Assembly: GCA_944319745.1 (NCBI GenBank)
Contig: CALUET010000012.1
Location: forward strand, 1 to 64,000
Reading direction: 5' to 3'
DNA length: 64,000 nucleotides
Source: an uncultured Phocaeicola sp.
Lineage (GTDB): Bacteria; Bacteroidota; Bacteroidia; Bacteroidales; Bacteroidaceae
Shown: piece after piece, positions 26,656 to 33,907 of the stretch
Numbering within the stretch: position 1 is the stretch's first letter
How the letters are laid out: the number at the start of each line of letters is the position of its first letter
Notes under the pieces: generated by a model
Database searches by the model: none
The model's input: the letters and a program-made list of their open reading frames with translations, nothing else
Told to the model about the DNA's origin: nothing
Position numbers and translations under genes: made by a program

Positions 26656-28539
26656 TTAAAACTGATAGATTTGTTCTATATAATCGATGATAGCCTGGTT
26701 TACCATTTTTACGCCGCCCGGCGTGGGATAGTCGCCGCTAAAGTACCAGTCGCCCGAATGTTTGGGGCATGCTTCATGCAGTCCTTCCAGCGTTTGGTAA
26801 ACGATTTCGACTTTTGCCTGGGTGCCCGCCGGTGTCAGCAGTTGAACGATCTTTTCCGAGATCTCTTTGTCGGTGAAAGGTGCATAAATATCTTTCACAT
26901 AATTGACCATTTTTTCTTTGGGCAACTGAAGCTGTGCCTTCGCTTTCTGGTAAGTTTCCTTTATGATATGTTGCATCCCGCGCTCTTCCAGCAGGGCAAT
27001 GGCTGCCTTGAATGCGATAAACTGTTCCATGCTTGCCATGTCAATGCCGTAGTAGTCCGGGTAACGCACCTGGGGTGAGGAGGACACAATGATAATCTTT
27101 TTAGGGTGAAGGCGGTCAAGAATGCCGATAATGCTTTGCTTTAATGTCGTACCACGTACGATACTATCGTCTATGATAACCAGATTGTCTTCATAAGGGA
27201 TCAGGCTCCCATAAGTTATGTCATACACGTGTGCTGCCAAATCGTTTCGGGTGTTTCCTTCGGCGATGAAGGTGCGCAGTTTGATATCCTTTATTGCAAC
27301 CTTTTCACTGCGGATACGTTGTGACAAAATCTGTTCCAGCTCGCTGTGACTTGGACGATGTGCCAATGCTTCGATGCGCTGAACTTTCAGTTGATTTAAG
27401 TAATTGTCGAATCCTTCCAACATGCCGTAAAAAGCAACTTCGGCGGTATTGGGGATGAAAGAGAATACGGTGTGTACCACATCATAATCGATTGCTTTGA
27501 GAATTGGTTCCACCAATTTTTCTCCCAAGAGCTTGCGTTCTCTGTAAATGTCGATGTCGCTTCCGCGGCTGAAATAGATTCTTTCGAATGAGCAGGCCTT
27601 TTTTTCTTTCGGCTCGTTTATCTGGTTCAGGCTCATTTCTCCTTTTTTGTTTATCAGGATAGCCTGTCCGGGTTGTAACTCGTTGATGCTGTCTGCCGGC
27701 ACGTTGAGCGTTGTTTGTATCACAGGACGCTCTGAAGCTACAACGATAATCTCGTCGTCCTGATACCAGAATCCCGGCCGTATGCCCCAGGGATCGCGCA
27801 AGGCGAATGATTCGCCGCTTCCCGTCAGTCCGCATATTACGTAACCTCCGTCCCAAAGCGGGCTTGAAGTGCGTAAAACATTGGCCAGGTCGATTCGTTC
27901 TTCGATGGCTTTTGTGAGATCTGTTCCGTTCAGTCCTTCCGCTTTACACTCGTTGTATAAGCGTTCAACCTCACGATCGAGCCGATGGCCTACTTGTTCC
28001 AGCATGATGTACGTGTCGGCATACTTACGGGGATGCTGTCCGTTTGCCGTGATATTGGCAAAGATTTCATCCACATTCGTAAGGTTGAAGTTACCGCAAA
28101 GGGCCAGGTTTTTTGAACGCCAGTTGTTTCTTCTTAAAAAGGGGTGCACGTATGAGATGCCGCTCTTCCCGGTTGTGGAGTATCGCAGGTGTCCCATGTA
28201 AAGTTCTCCGGCGAAAGGAAGGCAACGTTTGGCATATTCTGCATCGTGCAGTTGCGTTTCAGTCAGGTCTTTAAAGTGGCCGTGTATGGTACTGAATATT
28301 TCTGTTATGGCACTTGTTCCCAATGCTCTTTCACGAAACATGTATTCTTCTCCCGGATTTGCCTGCAGTTTTACGCATGCCAGTCCGGCTGCTTCCTGTC
28401 CGCGATTGTGTTGTTTTTCCATCAACAGGTAGAGCTTGTTCAGACCGTACATCCATGTCCCGTATTTTTGTTGGTAATATTCCAGAGGTTTTAGCAGGCG
28501 GATCATCGCCACGCCGCATTCATGTTTGAGAGGTTCCAT
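26656..28539 (-). CDS. PurF-like amidophosphoribosyltransferase, long divergent form
   Basis: Fusion of an Ntn-type (class II) glutamine amidotransferase and a phosphoribosyltransferase, as in PurF, which makes phosphoribosylamine from PRPP and glutamine. At 627 residues it is longer than ordinary PurF (about 470-505). The putative nucleophile is Cys8 after a short propeptide (MEPLKHE), and NRGQEAAG (45-52), LRYST (118-122) and the PRPP loop VIIDDSIVRGTT (454-465) are present. Differences: the oxyanion segment usually read as HNGNL is GNFNL (149-153), and the VPDSG-type loop of PurF is IPNTAEVAF (362-370). First gene of an operon with carA and carB, so it may be a paralogue with an altered role. 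Family certain, reaction less so. Confidence 0.8.
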   Translation of the reverse strand: MEPLKHECGVAMIRLLKPLEYYQQKYGTWMYGLNKLYLLMEKQHNRGQEAAGLACVKLQANPGEEYMFRERALGTSAITEIFSTIHGHFKDLTETQLHDAEYAKRCLPFAGELYMGHLRYSTTGKSGISYVHPFLRRNNWRSKNLALCGNFNLTNVDEIFANITANGQHPRKYADTYIMLEQVGHRLDREVERLYNECKAEGLNGTDLTKAIEERIDLANVLRTSSPLWDGGYVICGLTGSGESFALRDPWGIRPGFWYQDDEIIVVASERPVIQTTLNVPADSINELQPGQAILINKKGEMSLNQINEPKEKKACSFERIYFSRGSDIDIYRERKLLGEKLVEPILKAIDYDVVHTVFSFIPNTAEVAFYGMLEGFDNYLNQLKVQRIEALAHRPSHSELEQILSQRIRSEKVAIKDIKLRTFIAEGNTRNDLAAHVYDITYGSLIPYEDNLVIIDDSIVRGTTLKQSIIGILDRLHPKKIIIVSSSPQVRYPDYYGIDMASMEQFIAFKAAIALLEERGMQHIIKETYQKAKAQLQLPKEKMVNYVKDIYAPFTDKEISEKIVQLLTPAGTQAKVEIVYQTLEGLHEACPKHSGDWYFSGDYPTPGGVKMVNQAIIDYIEQIYQF

Positions 28540-28554
28540 ATATTTTTTATTCGT

Positions 28555-28806
28555 TTAAACGTTGTGTGGAAGTGAAAAAAAGCCCGGATATGCCGAAAGG
28601 CAGTTCCGGGTATTGTTTGCATTTATATCGTCTGGCATGTGGTGAATAGTAAAATCAATGAATGTTGTTTGGGAGAAAAGAAAATAAATATCAACGGGGT
28701 TCATTACGAATGAATAAATATCCCTGTTCTTTTTTGCAGATGCTTGTTCCGAAAAGGCACTCGGGTATGCATCTTTTTCTTCTTTATATGCTGCCCTTTG
28801 ATACAT
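28555..28806 (-). CDS. possible leader ORF of the purF-like/carAB operon
   Basis: An 83-codon frame that starts 34 bases downstream of a good promoter -7 element, reads straight through the intrinsic terminator at 28575-28610 and stops 15 bases before the purF-like ATG. The peptide resembles no protein family. Its value is in the layout: it matches a transcription-translation coupled attenuator of the pyrBI type, where translation of the leader prevents terminator formation. GGAAG lies almost directly before the ATG, so the ribosome site is not ideal; a downstream in-frame ATG could be used. It may equally be a chance frame. Confidence 0.4.
   Translation of the reverse strand: MYQRAAYKEEKDAYPSAFSEQASAKKNRDIYSFVMNPVDIYFLFSQTTFIDFTIHHMPDDINANNTRNCLSAYPGFFSLPHNV
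28575..28610 (-). terminator. putative attenuator terminator before the purF-like gene
   Basis: On the minus strand CCCGGAACTGCC (28610-28599) pairs with GGCATATCCGGG (28594-28583), ten of twelve pairs, around a TTTC loop, then a run of seven T (28581-28575). It lies 36 bases before the purF-like start codon and no minus-strand gene precedes it, so it is best read as an attenuator inside the operon leader. Confidence 0.75.
28671..28728 (-). promoter_or_regulatory. leader hairpin followed by a U-rich run (possible pause site)
   Basis: Read on the minus strand: an interrupted hairpin with outer arms AACAGGG/CCCCGTT (28728-28722 and 28699-28693; one mismatch) and inner arms TTCATT/AATGAA, then GATATTTATTTTCTTTTCTCCC at 28692-28671 (written here by position; key feature is the T-rich run). 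It stands about 60 bases before the attenuator. Confidence 0.45.
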
Positions 28807-28839
28807 TCTTCCGATTTTATCGTCTCGCTATTCGGATTG

Positions 28840-28871
28840 CAAAGATATGAAGATTTTGCTACATGACGAAA
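28840..28871 (-). promoter_or_regulatory. promoter of the purF-like/carA/carB operon
   Basis: On the minus strand TTTC (28871-28868), 20 bases, then TATCTTTG (28847-28840): one base off the Bacteroidetes consensus in the -33 element. Transcription would begin near 28833, giving a leader of about 295 bases. Confidence 0.65.
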
Positions 28872-28986
28872 TCTATTTTCCGAAAAAGATGAAGCGTTAT
28901 GAAAGATTTTCATTGGAAATATCGGAATGCACTGATGTGAGAATGACGAAAGGATGTGGATTTTCTTAAAAAAAATTGCGTTTCTT

Positions 28987-29017
28987 TTTGGAGACTTAAA
29001 ATAAAACTCTAAATTTG
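28987..29017 (+). promoter_or_regulatory. promoter of tRNA-Thr
   Basis: TTTG (28987-28990), 19 bases, TAAATTTG (29010-29017): perfect Bacteroidetes promoter, with the mature tRNA 5' end 15 bases further on. Confidence 0.75.
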
Positions 29018-29031
29018 CACCGCATTTAAAA

Positions 29032-29104
29032 GCCGAAATAACTCAGTTGGTAGAGTAACTCATTCGTAATGAGTAAGTCGCGGGTTCGAGTCCCGCTTTC
29101 GGCT
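29032..29104 (+). tRNA. tRNA-Thr (anticodon CGT)
   Basis: A complete 73-base cloverleaf: acceptor stem GCCGAAA/TTTCGGC, D stem ACTC/GAGT with loop AGTTGGTA, anticodon stem ACTCA/TGAGT with loop TTCGTAA (anticodon CGT, reading ACG), T stem GCGGG/CCCGC with TTCGAGT loop, discriminator T. CCA is not encoded. The 3' end serves as the attachment site of the remnant element that follows. Confidence 0.95.
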
Positions 29105-29106
29105 CT
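29073..29106 (+). repeat. att core, copy inside the tRNA-Thr 3' end
   Basis: 34 bases, from the variable loop through the T arm to just past the tRNA end, are identical to 29704-29737. This is the usual footprint of tyrosine-recombinase integration into a tRNA 3' end. Confidence 0.85.
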
Positions 29107-29183
29107 AATTCTTTGATTTCTAAAGGTTTATTTTCGGCTTAAATTTTATTAGGCCTACTCATTGCGATGGAGGACGCAAATCC

Positions 29184-29387
29184 ATGAACGAAAGAGAGAG
29201 ATTAGGGAGCCTTATAAGGGACATCCGCCAGCAAAAGGGAATGACGCAAGAGCAGCTTGCGGAGGAATGCGGGATGAAGCGGGCAACCATCATCAAGATA
29301 GAATTGGGGAAATTTAATGCAAGTGTAGATATACTAAGCGCGATATTGAGGCCGTTGGGCTGTAAATTGGATATTAAGGGGGCATAA
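29184..29387 (+). CDS. XRE-family helix-turn-helix protein
   Basis: A 67-residue protein made almost entirely of one Cro/CI-type helix-turn-helix (LGSLIRDIRQQKGMTQEQLAEECGMKR followed by the recognition helix and IELGKFNASVDIL). Such proteins are typically antitoxins or element repressors. No toxin gene is adjacent; it lies within the tRNA-flanked remnant, so it is probably the surviving regulator of the element. Confidence 0.8.
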   Translation: MNERERLGSLIRDIRQQKGMTQEQLAEECGMKRATIIKIELGKFNASVDILSAILRPLGCKLDIKGA

Positions 29388-29441
29388 ACAGCCCCCTTAA
29401 CTGTTATGTAAGAGTCATCATCATAAAGTTCATGCGAAGCT

Positions 29442-29699
29442 CTATAAAGTCTTTATATTTATCGGGGTTGTCCACATAGTCGATACCTTCCTTATGGCTA
29501 CATCGGCCTGTTTTGCCCGAACCTGCACGTAATACCGGATAACGCCCCGCGACCTGTCGGAGTGCCCGGGGCAATAATCTATAATGCGGTCGGGAATGCC
29601 GATTTCAGAGGCATATTGGGCGAAAGATTTCCGCGCCGAATAATATGTTACCTTTTCATCAATGTTTAAATCTTTGGCCAGTCGGGAGAGCAATACGTG
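29442..29699 (-). pseudogene. tyrosine recombinase (phage-type integrase), C-terminal fragment
   Basis: About 85 codons matching the end of Bacteroidetes phage-type integrases: YYSARKSFAQYASEIGIP (catalytic Arg), GHSDRSRG (His box) and IRYYVQVR with a likely nucleophile Tyr, then KQADVAIRKV. The arm-binding and central domains are missing; the frame runs directly into the att-like copy of the tRNA end with no proper start codon (only an internal TTG). Interpreted as a deletion remnant. Confidence 0.8.
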
Positions 29700-29703
29700 A
29701 TGG

Positions 29704-29737
29704 GTAAGTCGCGGGTTCGAGTCCCGCTTTCGGCTCT
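29704..29737 (+). repeat. att core, distal copy
   Basis: Exact 34-base copy of the tRNA-Thr 3' end. Similarity continues weakly to the left (CGTGATGG against CGTAATGA of the tRNA), so this is the distal attachment site rather than a second tRNA gene; the acceptor 5' half and D arm are absent. Confidence 0.85.
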
Positions 29738-29852
29738 CTGCTTGAAAAGCAAATAAAATCCCCCTTTCTTTTTTATTCGTCTTTCAGTTAAGATTCCGTA
29801 ATGACGGGCATCTTTCTGTATGTTCCCGGTAGTGTTTTACTGGGAAAAACCT

Positions 29853-29860
29853 TATCTTTG
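29853..29860 (+). promoter_or_regulatory. probable -7 element of mgsA
   Basis: TATCTTTG, 72 bases before the mgsA ATG; a matching TTTG is not evident at 19-21 bases. Confidence 0.45.
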
Positions 29861-29932
29861 TGAGGGAACGCCGAGATCACAGGATGATTTTCTGCGGACG
29901 TTTTTGTTTACACAATAGAAAAAAGAGAAATT

Positions 29933-30454
29933 ATGACGAAACTGGTAAGAAAAATTGGCTTGGTCGCTCACGATGCGATGAAGAAAGATTTAATCGAATG
30001 GGTGCTTTGGAACTCCGAGTTGCTGATGGGGCATAAGTTCTATTGTACCGGGACAACGGGTACCTTAATACTAAAAGCTTTGAAAGAGAAGCATCCGGAT
30101 GTAGAATGGGATTTCACCATTTTGAAGTCAGGACCTCTGGGAGGCGATCAACAGATGGGCTCCCGCATTGTGGAAGGTGAAATTGATTATTTGTTTTTCT
30201 TTACCGATCCGATGACATTGCAACCGCACGATACGGATGTGAAGGCATTGACGCGTTTGGCCAGCGTGGAAAACATTGTATTTTGCTGCAATCGCAGTAC
30301 GGCGGATCATATCATCTCCAGTCCGTTGTTTCTTGATCCTACCTATGAACGAATTCATCCTGATTATACGAATTATACGAAACGTTTCGAAAACAAACCG
30401 GTTGTAGCCGAAGCTGTAAAATCGGCAAATCAAAGAAAGAAGCGGACGGTATAA
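29933..30454 (+). CDS. mgsA: methylglyoxal synthase
   Basis: Converts dihydroxyacetone phosphate to methylglyoxal and phosphate, a glycolytic overflow bypass in the cytoplasm. The protein has the family markers GLVAHDAMKKDLIEW (residues 9-23), the TGTTG phosphate loop (39-43), and GPLGGDQQMGSRI with the catalytic Asp, followed by FFTDPMTLQPHDTDVKAL. At 173 residues it has a 20-25 residue basic C-terminal extension over the E. coli enzyme (152). Monocistronic, convergent with rng. Confidence 0.95.
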   Translation: MTKLVRKIGLVAHDAMKKDLIEWVLWNSELLMGHKFYCTGTTGTLILKALKEKHPDVEWDFTILKSGPLGGDQQMGSRIVEGEIDYLFFFTDPMTLQPHDTDVKALTRLASVENIVFCCNRSTADHIISSPLFLDPTYERIHPDYTNYTKRFENKPVVAEAVKSANQRKKRTV

Positions 30455-30480
30455 AAACAACAGTACATTCTTTTGTGAAA

Positions 30481-30517
30481 AACAAAGGGGCACTTTCTGA
30501 AAAAGTGCCCCTTTGTT
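30481..30517. terminator. bidirectional terminator between mgsA and rng
   Basis: A 16-bp perfect inverted repeat, AACAAAGGGGCACTTT (30481-30496) with 30502-30517, separating convergent genes; T-rich on both outgoing strands. Confidence 0.85.
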
Positions 30518-30520
30518 TGT

Positions 30521-32095
30521 TCATTTGATTTCGAATTCTTCTTTCATATCCAGTTCTTCTCCCGATTTATCATAGAATTTATATTGTAGAAAAGCGAGGC
30601 TCTGGTCAGGAATTATTTTTATTCCTAAGCCATATTCCATTTGCCATTTTCTTTTAAGAGAGAAGATCCCTTGGTTGATGTATGCCGCAACGTAAGGGTG
30701 AATATGCAAAGTAAATTTTTTAACCTTCAGTTTGTTGACCAGATAGTCAATCTTGCTTTCCAAAGCATCTGTAAATAAAATAGAGGGTTTTATCTTACCT
30801 TTTCCAAAACACGTGGGGCAATCTTCGTCGGTCGTTACGTCGATTGCCGGGCGAACGCGCTGGCGTGTAATTTGCATCAGGCCGAACTTACTGAGGGGTA
30901 GAATGTTGTGTTTTGCTCGGTCTTTCTGCATGTTTTGGCACATACGTTCGTATAATTTCTGACGGTTCTCGGCAAGAGTCATATCAATGAAGTCGACAAC
31001 AATTATGCCTCCCATGTCTCTTAGCCGAAGTTGTCGGGCCAATTCATCGGCAGCGCCCAGATTTACATCGAGGGCATTGGCTTCTTGTCCGTTGTCCGAC
31101 TTGGAGCGGTTTCCGCTATTTACGTCTACAACATGAAGAGCCTCGGTATGTTCTATGATTAAGTATGCACCGCTTTTGTAAGACACCGTCCGTCCGAAAG
31201 ATGACTTAATCTGTTTTGTTATCGCAAAGTTGTCAAAGATGGGCAATTTCCCTTTGTATAATTTGACAATGCTGGTGCGTTCGGGAGCTATAAGCTCTAC
31301 ATAATTTTTTACTTCTTTGAAAACATTCTCATCGTTTACGTAAATGTTTTCATACGAGGGATTAAACAAATCCCGTAACATGGCCACCGTGCGACTTGTT
31401 TCTTCGTAAACTAAAGACGGAAGTTTCGATGCCTTTTGTGCTTTTGTGATAGTGTCTTCCCAGTGTTTTAACAAAGTTTTCAGTTCTGCATCGAGTTCGG
31501 CCACGCGTTTCCCTTCGGCCACTGTACGGACGATTATGCCGAAATTTTTTGGTTTAATGCTTTGCAGTAATTGCTTTAAGCGTGCGCGCTCTTCGTGAGA
31601 TTTGATTTTTTGCGATACAGAAACCTTATCGTTAAAGGGGATGAGGACTAAATATCGTCCGGCAAACGACAGTTCGCATGTCAATCGCGGCCCTTTGGTT
31701 GAAATGGGTTCTTTCACGATTTGTACAATAACTTCTTGTCCTTGCTTTAATACGTTGGATATTGTTCCGTCTTTTTCGATGTCGGGCAACATGGAAGCTT
31801 TCGACATAGGGTAAAGCTTTTTCTTGTCGCTCAACACCTGTTTCAGGTACTTTTGGAAAGAATGAAATTGAGGTCCTAAGTCTAAATAGTGAAGGAAAGC
31901 GTCTTTTTCGAAACCTACATCTACAAAGCAGGCGTTCAGTCCGGGCATTAGTTTCCTGACTCTGCCTAAATACATGTTCCCTACAGAAAAAGAAAGGTTT
32001 CGCTCTTCTTTCTGGAATTCCACTAAATTCTTGTCTTCAAGAAGTGCGATGGATATTTCTTTGGGTTGTACGTCGACTACTAATTCGCTTGTCAC
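30521..32095 (-). CDS. rng: ribonuclease E/G family protein
   Basis: Endoribonuclease acting in rRNA maturation and mRNA decay. I place the start at the GTG at 32095 (VTSELVVDVQPKEISIALLED), 524 residues, as usual in this order; an upstream ATG frame to 32149 adds 18 residues without family similarity. It has the S1-containing N-terminal domain (GNMYLGRVRKLMPGLNACFVDVG), catalytic aspartates in VVDVNSGNRS and IIVVDFIDM, and the CPTC zinc-link motif. It lacks the long E. coli RNase E tail, so it is RNase G length. Follows the small ribosomal-type gene and HU. Confidence 0.93.
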   Translation of the reverse strand: MTSELVVDVQPKEISIALLEDKNLVEFQKEERNLSFSVGNMYLGRVRKLMPGLNACFVDVGFEKDAFLHYLDLGPQFHSFQKYLKQVLSDKKKLYPMSKASMLPDIEKDGTISNVLKQGQEVIVQIVKEPISTKGPRLTCELSFAGRYLVLIPFNDKVSVSQKIKSHEERARLKQLLQSIKPKNFGIIVRTVAEGKRVAELDAELKTLLKHWEDTITKAQKASKLPSLVYEETSRTVAMLRDLFNPSYENIYVNDENVFKEVKNYVELIAPERTSIVKLYKGKLPIFDNFAITKQIKSSFGRTVSYKSGAYLIIEHTEALHVVDVNSGNRSKSDNGQEANALDVNLGAADELARQLRLRDMGGIIVVDFIDMTLAENRQKLYERMCQNMQKDRAKHNILPLSKFGLMQITRQRVRPAIDVTTDEDCPTCFGKGKIKPSILFTDALESKIDYLVNKLKVKKFTLHIHPYVAAYINQGIFSLKRKWQMEYGLGIKIIPDQSLAFLQYKFYDKSGEELDMKEEFEIK

Positions 32096-32251
32096 TTGAT
32101 TACTTAGTTTTGATAGTTTATAATTATAGAGAGGATTTCTATTATGCAACGGGATGTTGCTAGAAAAATTTCATTACACAAAGAACAAACCTGAAAGACA
32201 ATTGACAGCTTTGCAAGTTTGTTCTTTATTAAAGTCCGGACAGACTAATAA

Positions 32252-32344
32252 TTATTTTTTGCTTTTATGTCTGTTCTTTCTTAGTCTTTTTTTACGTTTG
32301 TGAGTAGACATTTTATGTCTTTTTCTTTTTTTTCCGCTTGGCAT
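32252..32344 (-). CDS. 30-aa AURKAIP1/COX24-domain small basic protein (bS22/mS38-like)
   Basis: A 30-codon gene that ordinary length cut-offs miss. The product begins MPSGKKRKRHKMSTHKRKKR and consists of Lys, Arg and His for about two thirds of its length. This is the short AURKAIP1/COX24 domain found in mycobacterial bS22 and mitochondrial mS38, and it is annotated widely in Bacteroidetes. It presumably sits in the small ribosomal subunit. It lies between HU and rng on the same strand. Confidence 0.85.
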   Translation of the reverse strand: MPSGKKRKRHKMSTHKRKKRLRKNRHKSKK

Positions 32345-32380
32345 ATCTTTAAAATTTTATGTGGTTAATATTGAAGTTTA

Positions 32381-32656
32381 TTATTTCTTTACAGAGAGAG
32401 TAAATGTTTTTGCCGGTTTGAAAGCCGGAATATTGTGTTCCGGAATGATGATTGTCGTATTCTTTGAAATGTTGCGCGCGGTCTTTTGTGCTCTTTTCTT
32501 CACGATAAAGCTACCAAATCCGCGAAGATATACATTTTCATCGTTTGATAAAGACTCCTTTACCGTGCTCATAAACGCTTCAAGCGTAGTTAATACCGTA
32601 GTTTTGTCGATGCCTGTATTCTTGGCAATCTCGTTTACAATATCTGCTTTAGTCAT
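32381..32656 (-). CDS. hup: HU-family DNA-binding protein
   Basis: Nucleoid-associated DNA-bending protein, 91 residues, the standard HU/IHF length. Visible markers are MTKADIVNEIAKNTGIDK at the N terminus, the GFGSFIVKKRAQKTARN beta-arm entrance, and IPEHNIPAFKPAKTF of the arm. A promoter precedes it on the minus strand. It is probably transcribed with the small ribosomal-type gene and perhaps rng. Confidence 0.95.
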   Translation of the reverse strand: MTKADIVNEIAKNTGIDKTTVLTTLEAFMSTVKESLSNDENVYLRGFGSFIVKKRAQKTARNISKNTTIIIPEHNIPAFKPAKTFTLSVKK

Positions 32657-32701
32657 TTCGCTAATAATTATTGTTATACGTTATCTTAATTTTTTGGACT
32701 G

Positions 32702-32733
32702 CAAATATATAGCTTTTCTCGCTCTTTAAGAAA
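32702..32733 (-). promoter_or_regulatory. promoter of the HU gene
   Basis: On the minus strand TTTC (32733-32730), 20 bases, TATATTTG (32709-32702), 45 bases before the HU start codon. Confidence 0.65.
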
Positions 32734-32835
32734 TTTATTGCCAACATTTTTTTGAAAAGTATTAATTTGACTTTTTAAACTATTACTTTTGTATGCCGGA
32801 AAGAGTGTTTTTCTGTTGGTAAAAGTTGCTTTTGT

Positions 32836-33894
32836 ATGGACTGTTTTGGTGAGATATTAATTGGCTGGTATGAAGAGCATAAGCGTGATTTGCCTTGGCG
32901 CGATACGAAAGATCCGTATAAGATCTGGGTGTCTGAGGTAATACTTCAGCAGACTCGTGTTGTTCAAGGTTATGATTATTACGTGCGTTTCATGAAACGT
33001 TTCCCCGATGTCAGGTCGCTGGCTGAGGCCGATGAGGATGAAGTCTTGCGGTATTGGCAGGGGTTGGGGTATTATTCCAGGGCGAAACATTTGCATGAAG
33101 CGGCGTGTTCGATTAATGAAAGAGGCTGTTTCCCGTCGACGTATGATGAAGTGCGTGCCTTAAAAGGAGTGGGGGAATATACGGCTTCGGCCATTTGTTC
33201 CTTTGCTTATGACATGCCTGTTGCGGTTGTCGACGGAAATGTATGCCGGGTTATTTCTCGATGGGCTGGCGTGGAGGAGCCGATCGATACAGCCGAAGGG
33301 AAAAAGACGATAGCCGCTTTGGCTGAAAATTTGCTGATAAAAAATGATTCGGCCCGCTATAACCAGGCGATAATGGACTTTGGCGCATTGCAGTGTGTAC
33401 CATTCTCTCCCCGCTGCGATGCCTGTCCTTTGGTGGAAACCTGTGCGGCTTACCGTAAAAAGCTCGTGGCCTTTTTGCCAAAGAAAAGGCATAAGCAGAG
33501 CGTTACACATCGTTATTTTATTTATTTCCATGTGCGTTTCGGAGAATACACTTTTATATATAAACGTACGGACAAGGATATTTGGCGGAATTTATATGAA
33601 TTCCCTTTGATGGAAGTGGAGAGCGAACTGAAAGAGGAAGACTTGTTTTCCCATCCGTTGTTTCGCCGGTTGTTTGAGAACGCGCAGGTCAAGTCGATAC
33701 GCCTCGTGGAGAAAAATGTAAAACATGTGTTGTCTCATCAGACAATCCATGCCGACCTGTATGACGTTTTGCTGGACGAAAGCAAAGAATGGGGGCAATC
33801 TTTCATGAAGATTCCGGAAAGCGATTTATATAAATTTCCTGTTTCACGCTTGATTTCTCATTTTTTTTCTTTACTTTTGAAGCCTAATAATTAA
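32836..33894 (+). CDS. mutY: A/G-specific adenine glycosylase
   Basis: Removes adenine mispaired with 8-oxoguanine. The 352-residue protein has the catalytic Glu in WVSEVILQQTRV (E34), the helix-hairpin-helix LKGVGEYTASAI (109-120) with Asp133, four cluster cysteines (187, 194, 197, 203; spacing C-x6-C-x2-C-x5-C) and a NUDIX-like C-terminal recognition domain. It heads a co-directional group with ssb and gldE, a conserved neighbourhood in Bacteroidetes. A -7-like TACTTTTG lies at 32784-32791, but the -33 spacing is poor. Confidence 0.96.
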   Translation: MDCFGEILIGWYEEHKRDLPWRDTKDPYKIWVSEVILQQTRVVQGYDYYVRFMKRFPDVRSLAEADEDEVLRYWQGLGYYSRAKHLHEAACSINERGCFPSTYDEVRALKGVGEYTASAICSFAYDMPVAVVDGNVCRVISRWAGVEEPIDTAEGKKTIAALAENLLIKNDSARYNQAIMDFGALQCVPFSPRCDACPLVETCAAYRKKLVAFLPKKRHKQSVTHRYFIYFHVRFGEYTFIYKRTDKDIWRNLYEFPLMEVESELKEEDLFSHPLFRRLFENAQVKSIRLVEKNVKHVLSHQTIHADLYDVLLDESKEWGQSFMKIPESDLYKFPVSRLISHFFSLLLKPNN

Positions 33895-33907
33895 AAGAAA
33901 TTTTATC

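Larger units (their letters stand above)
29073..29737. mobile_element. degenerate integrative element in tRNA-Thr
   Basis: About 630 bases bounded by a 34-base direct repeat of the tRNA 3' end. Inside are a complete small HTH regulator gene and only the C-terminal part of a tyrosine recombinase. The rest of the element has been lost by deletion: the recombinase fragment abuts the distal att copy. It no longer encodes a complete integrase and should be immobile on its own. Confidence 0.8.

Noticed and set aside
29700-29740. Second tRNA gene
   Set aside because: Only the 3' half is present; no acceptor 5' strand or D arm. It is an att copy.
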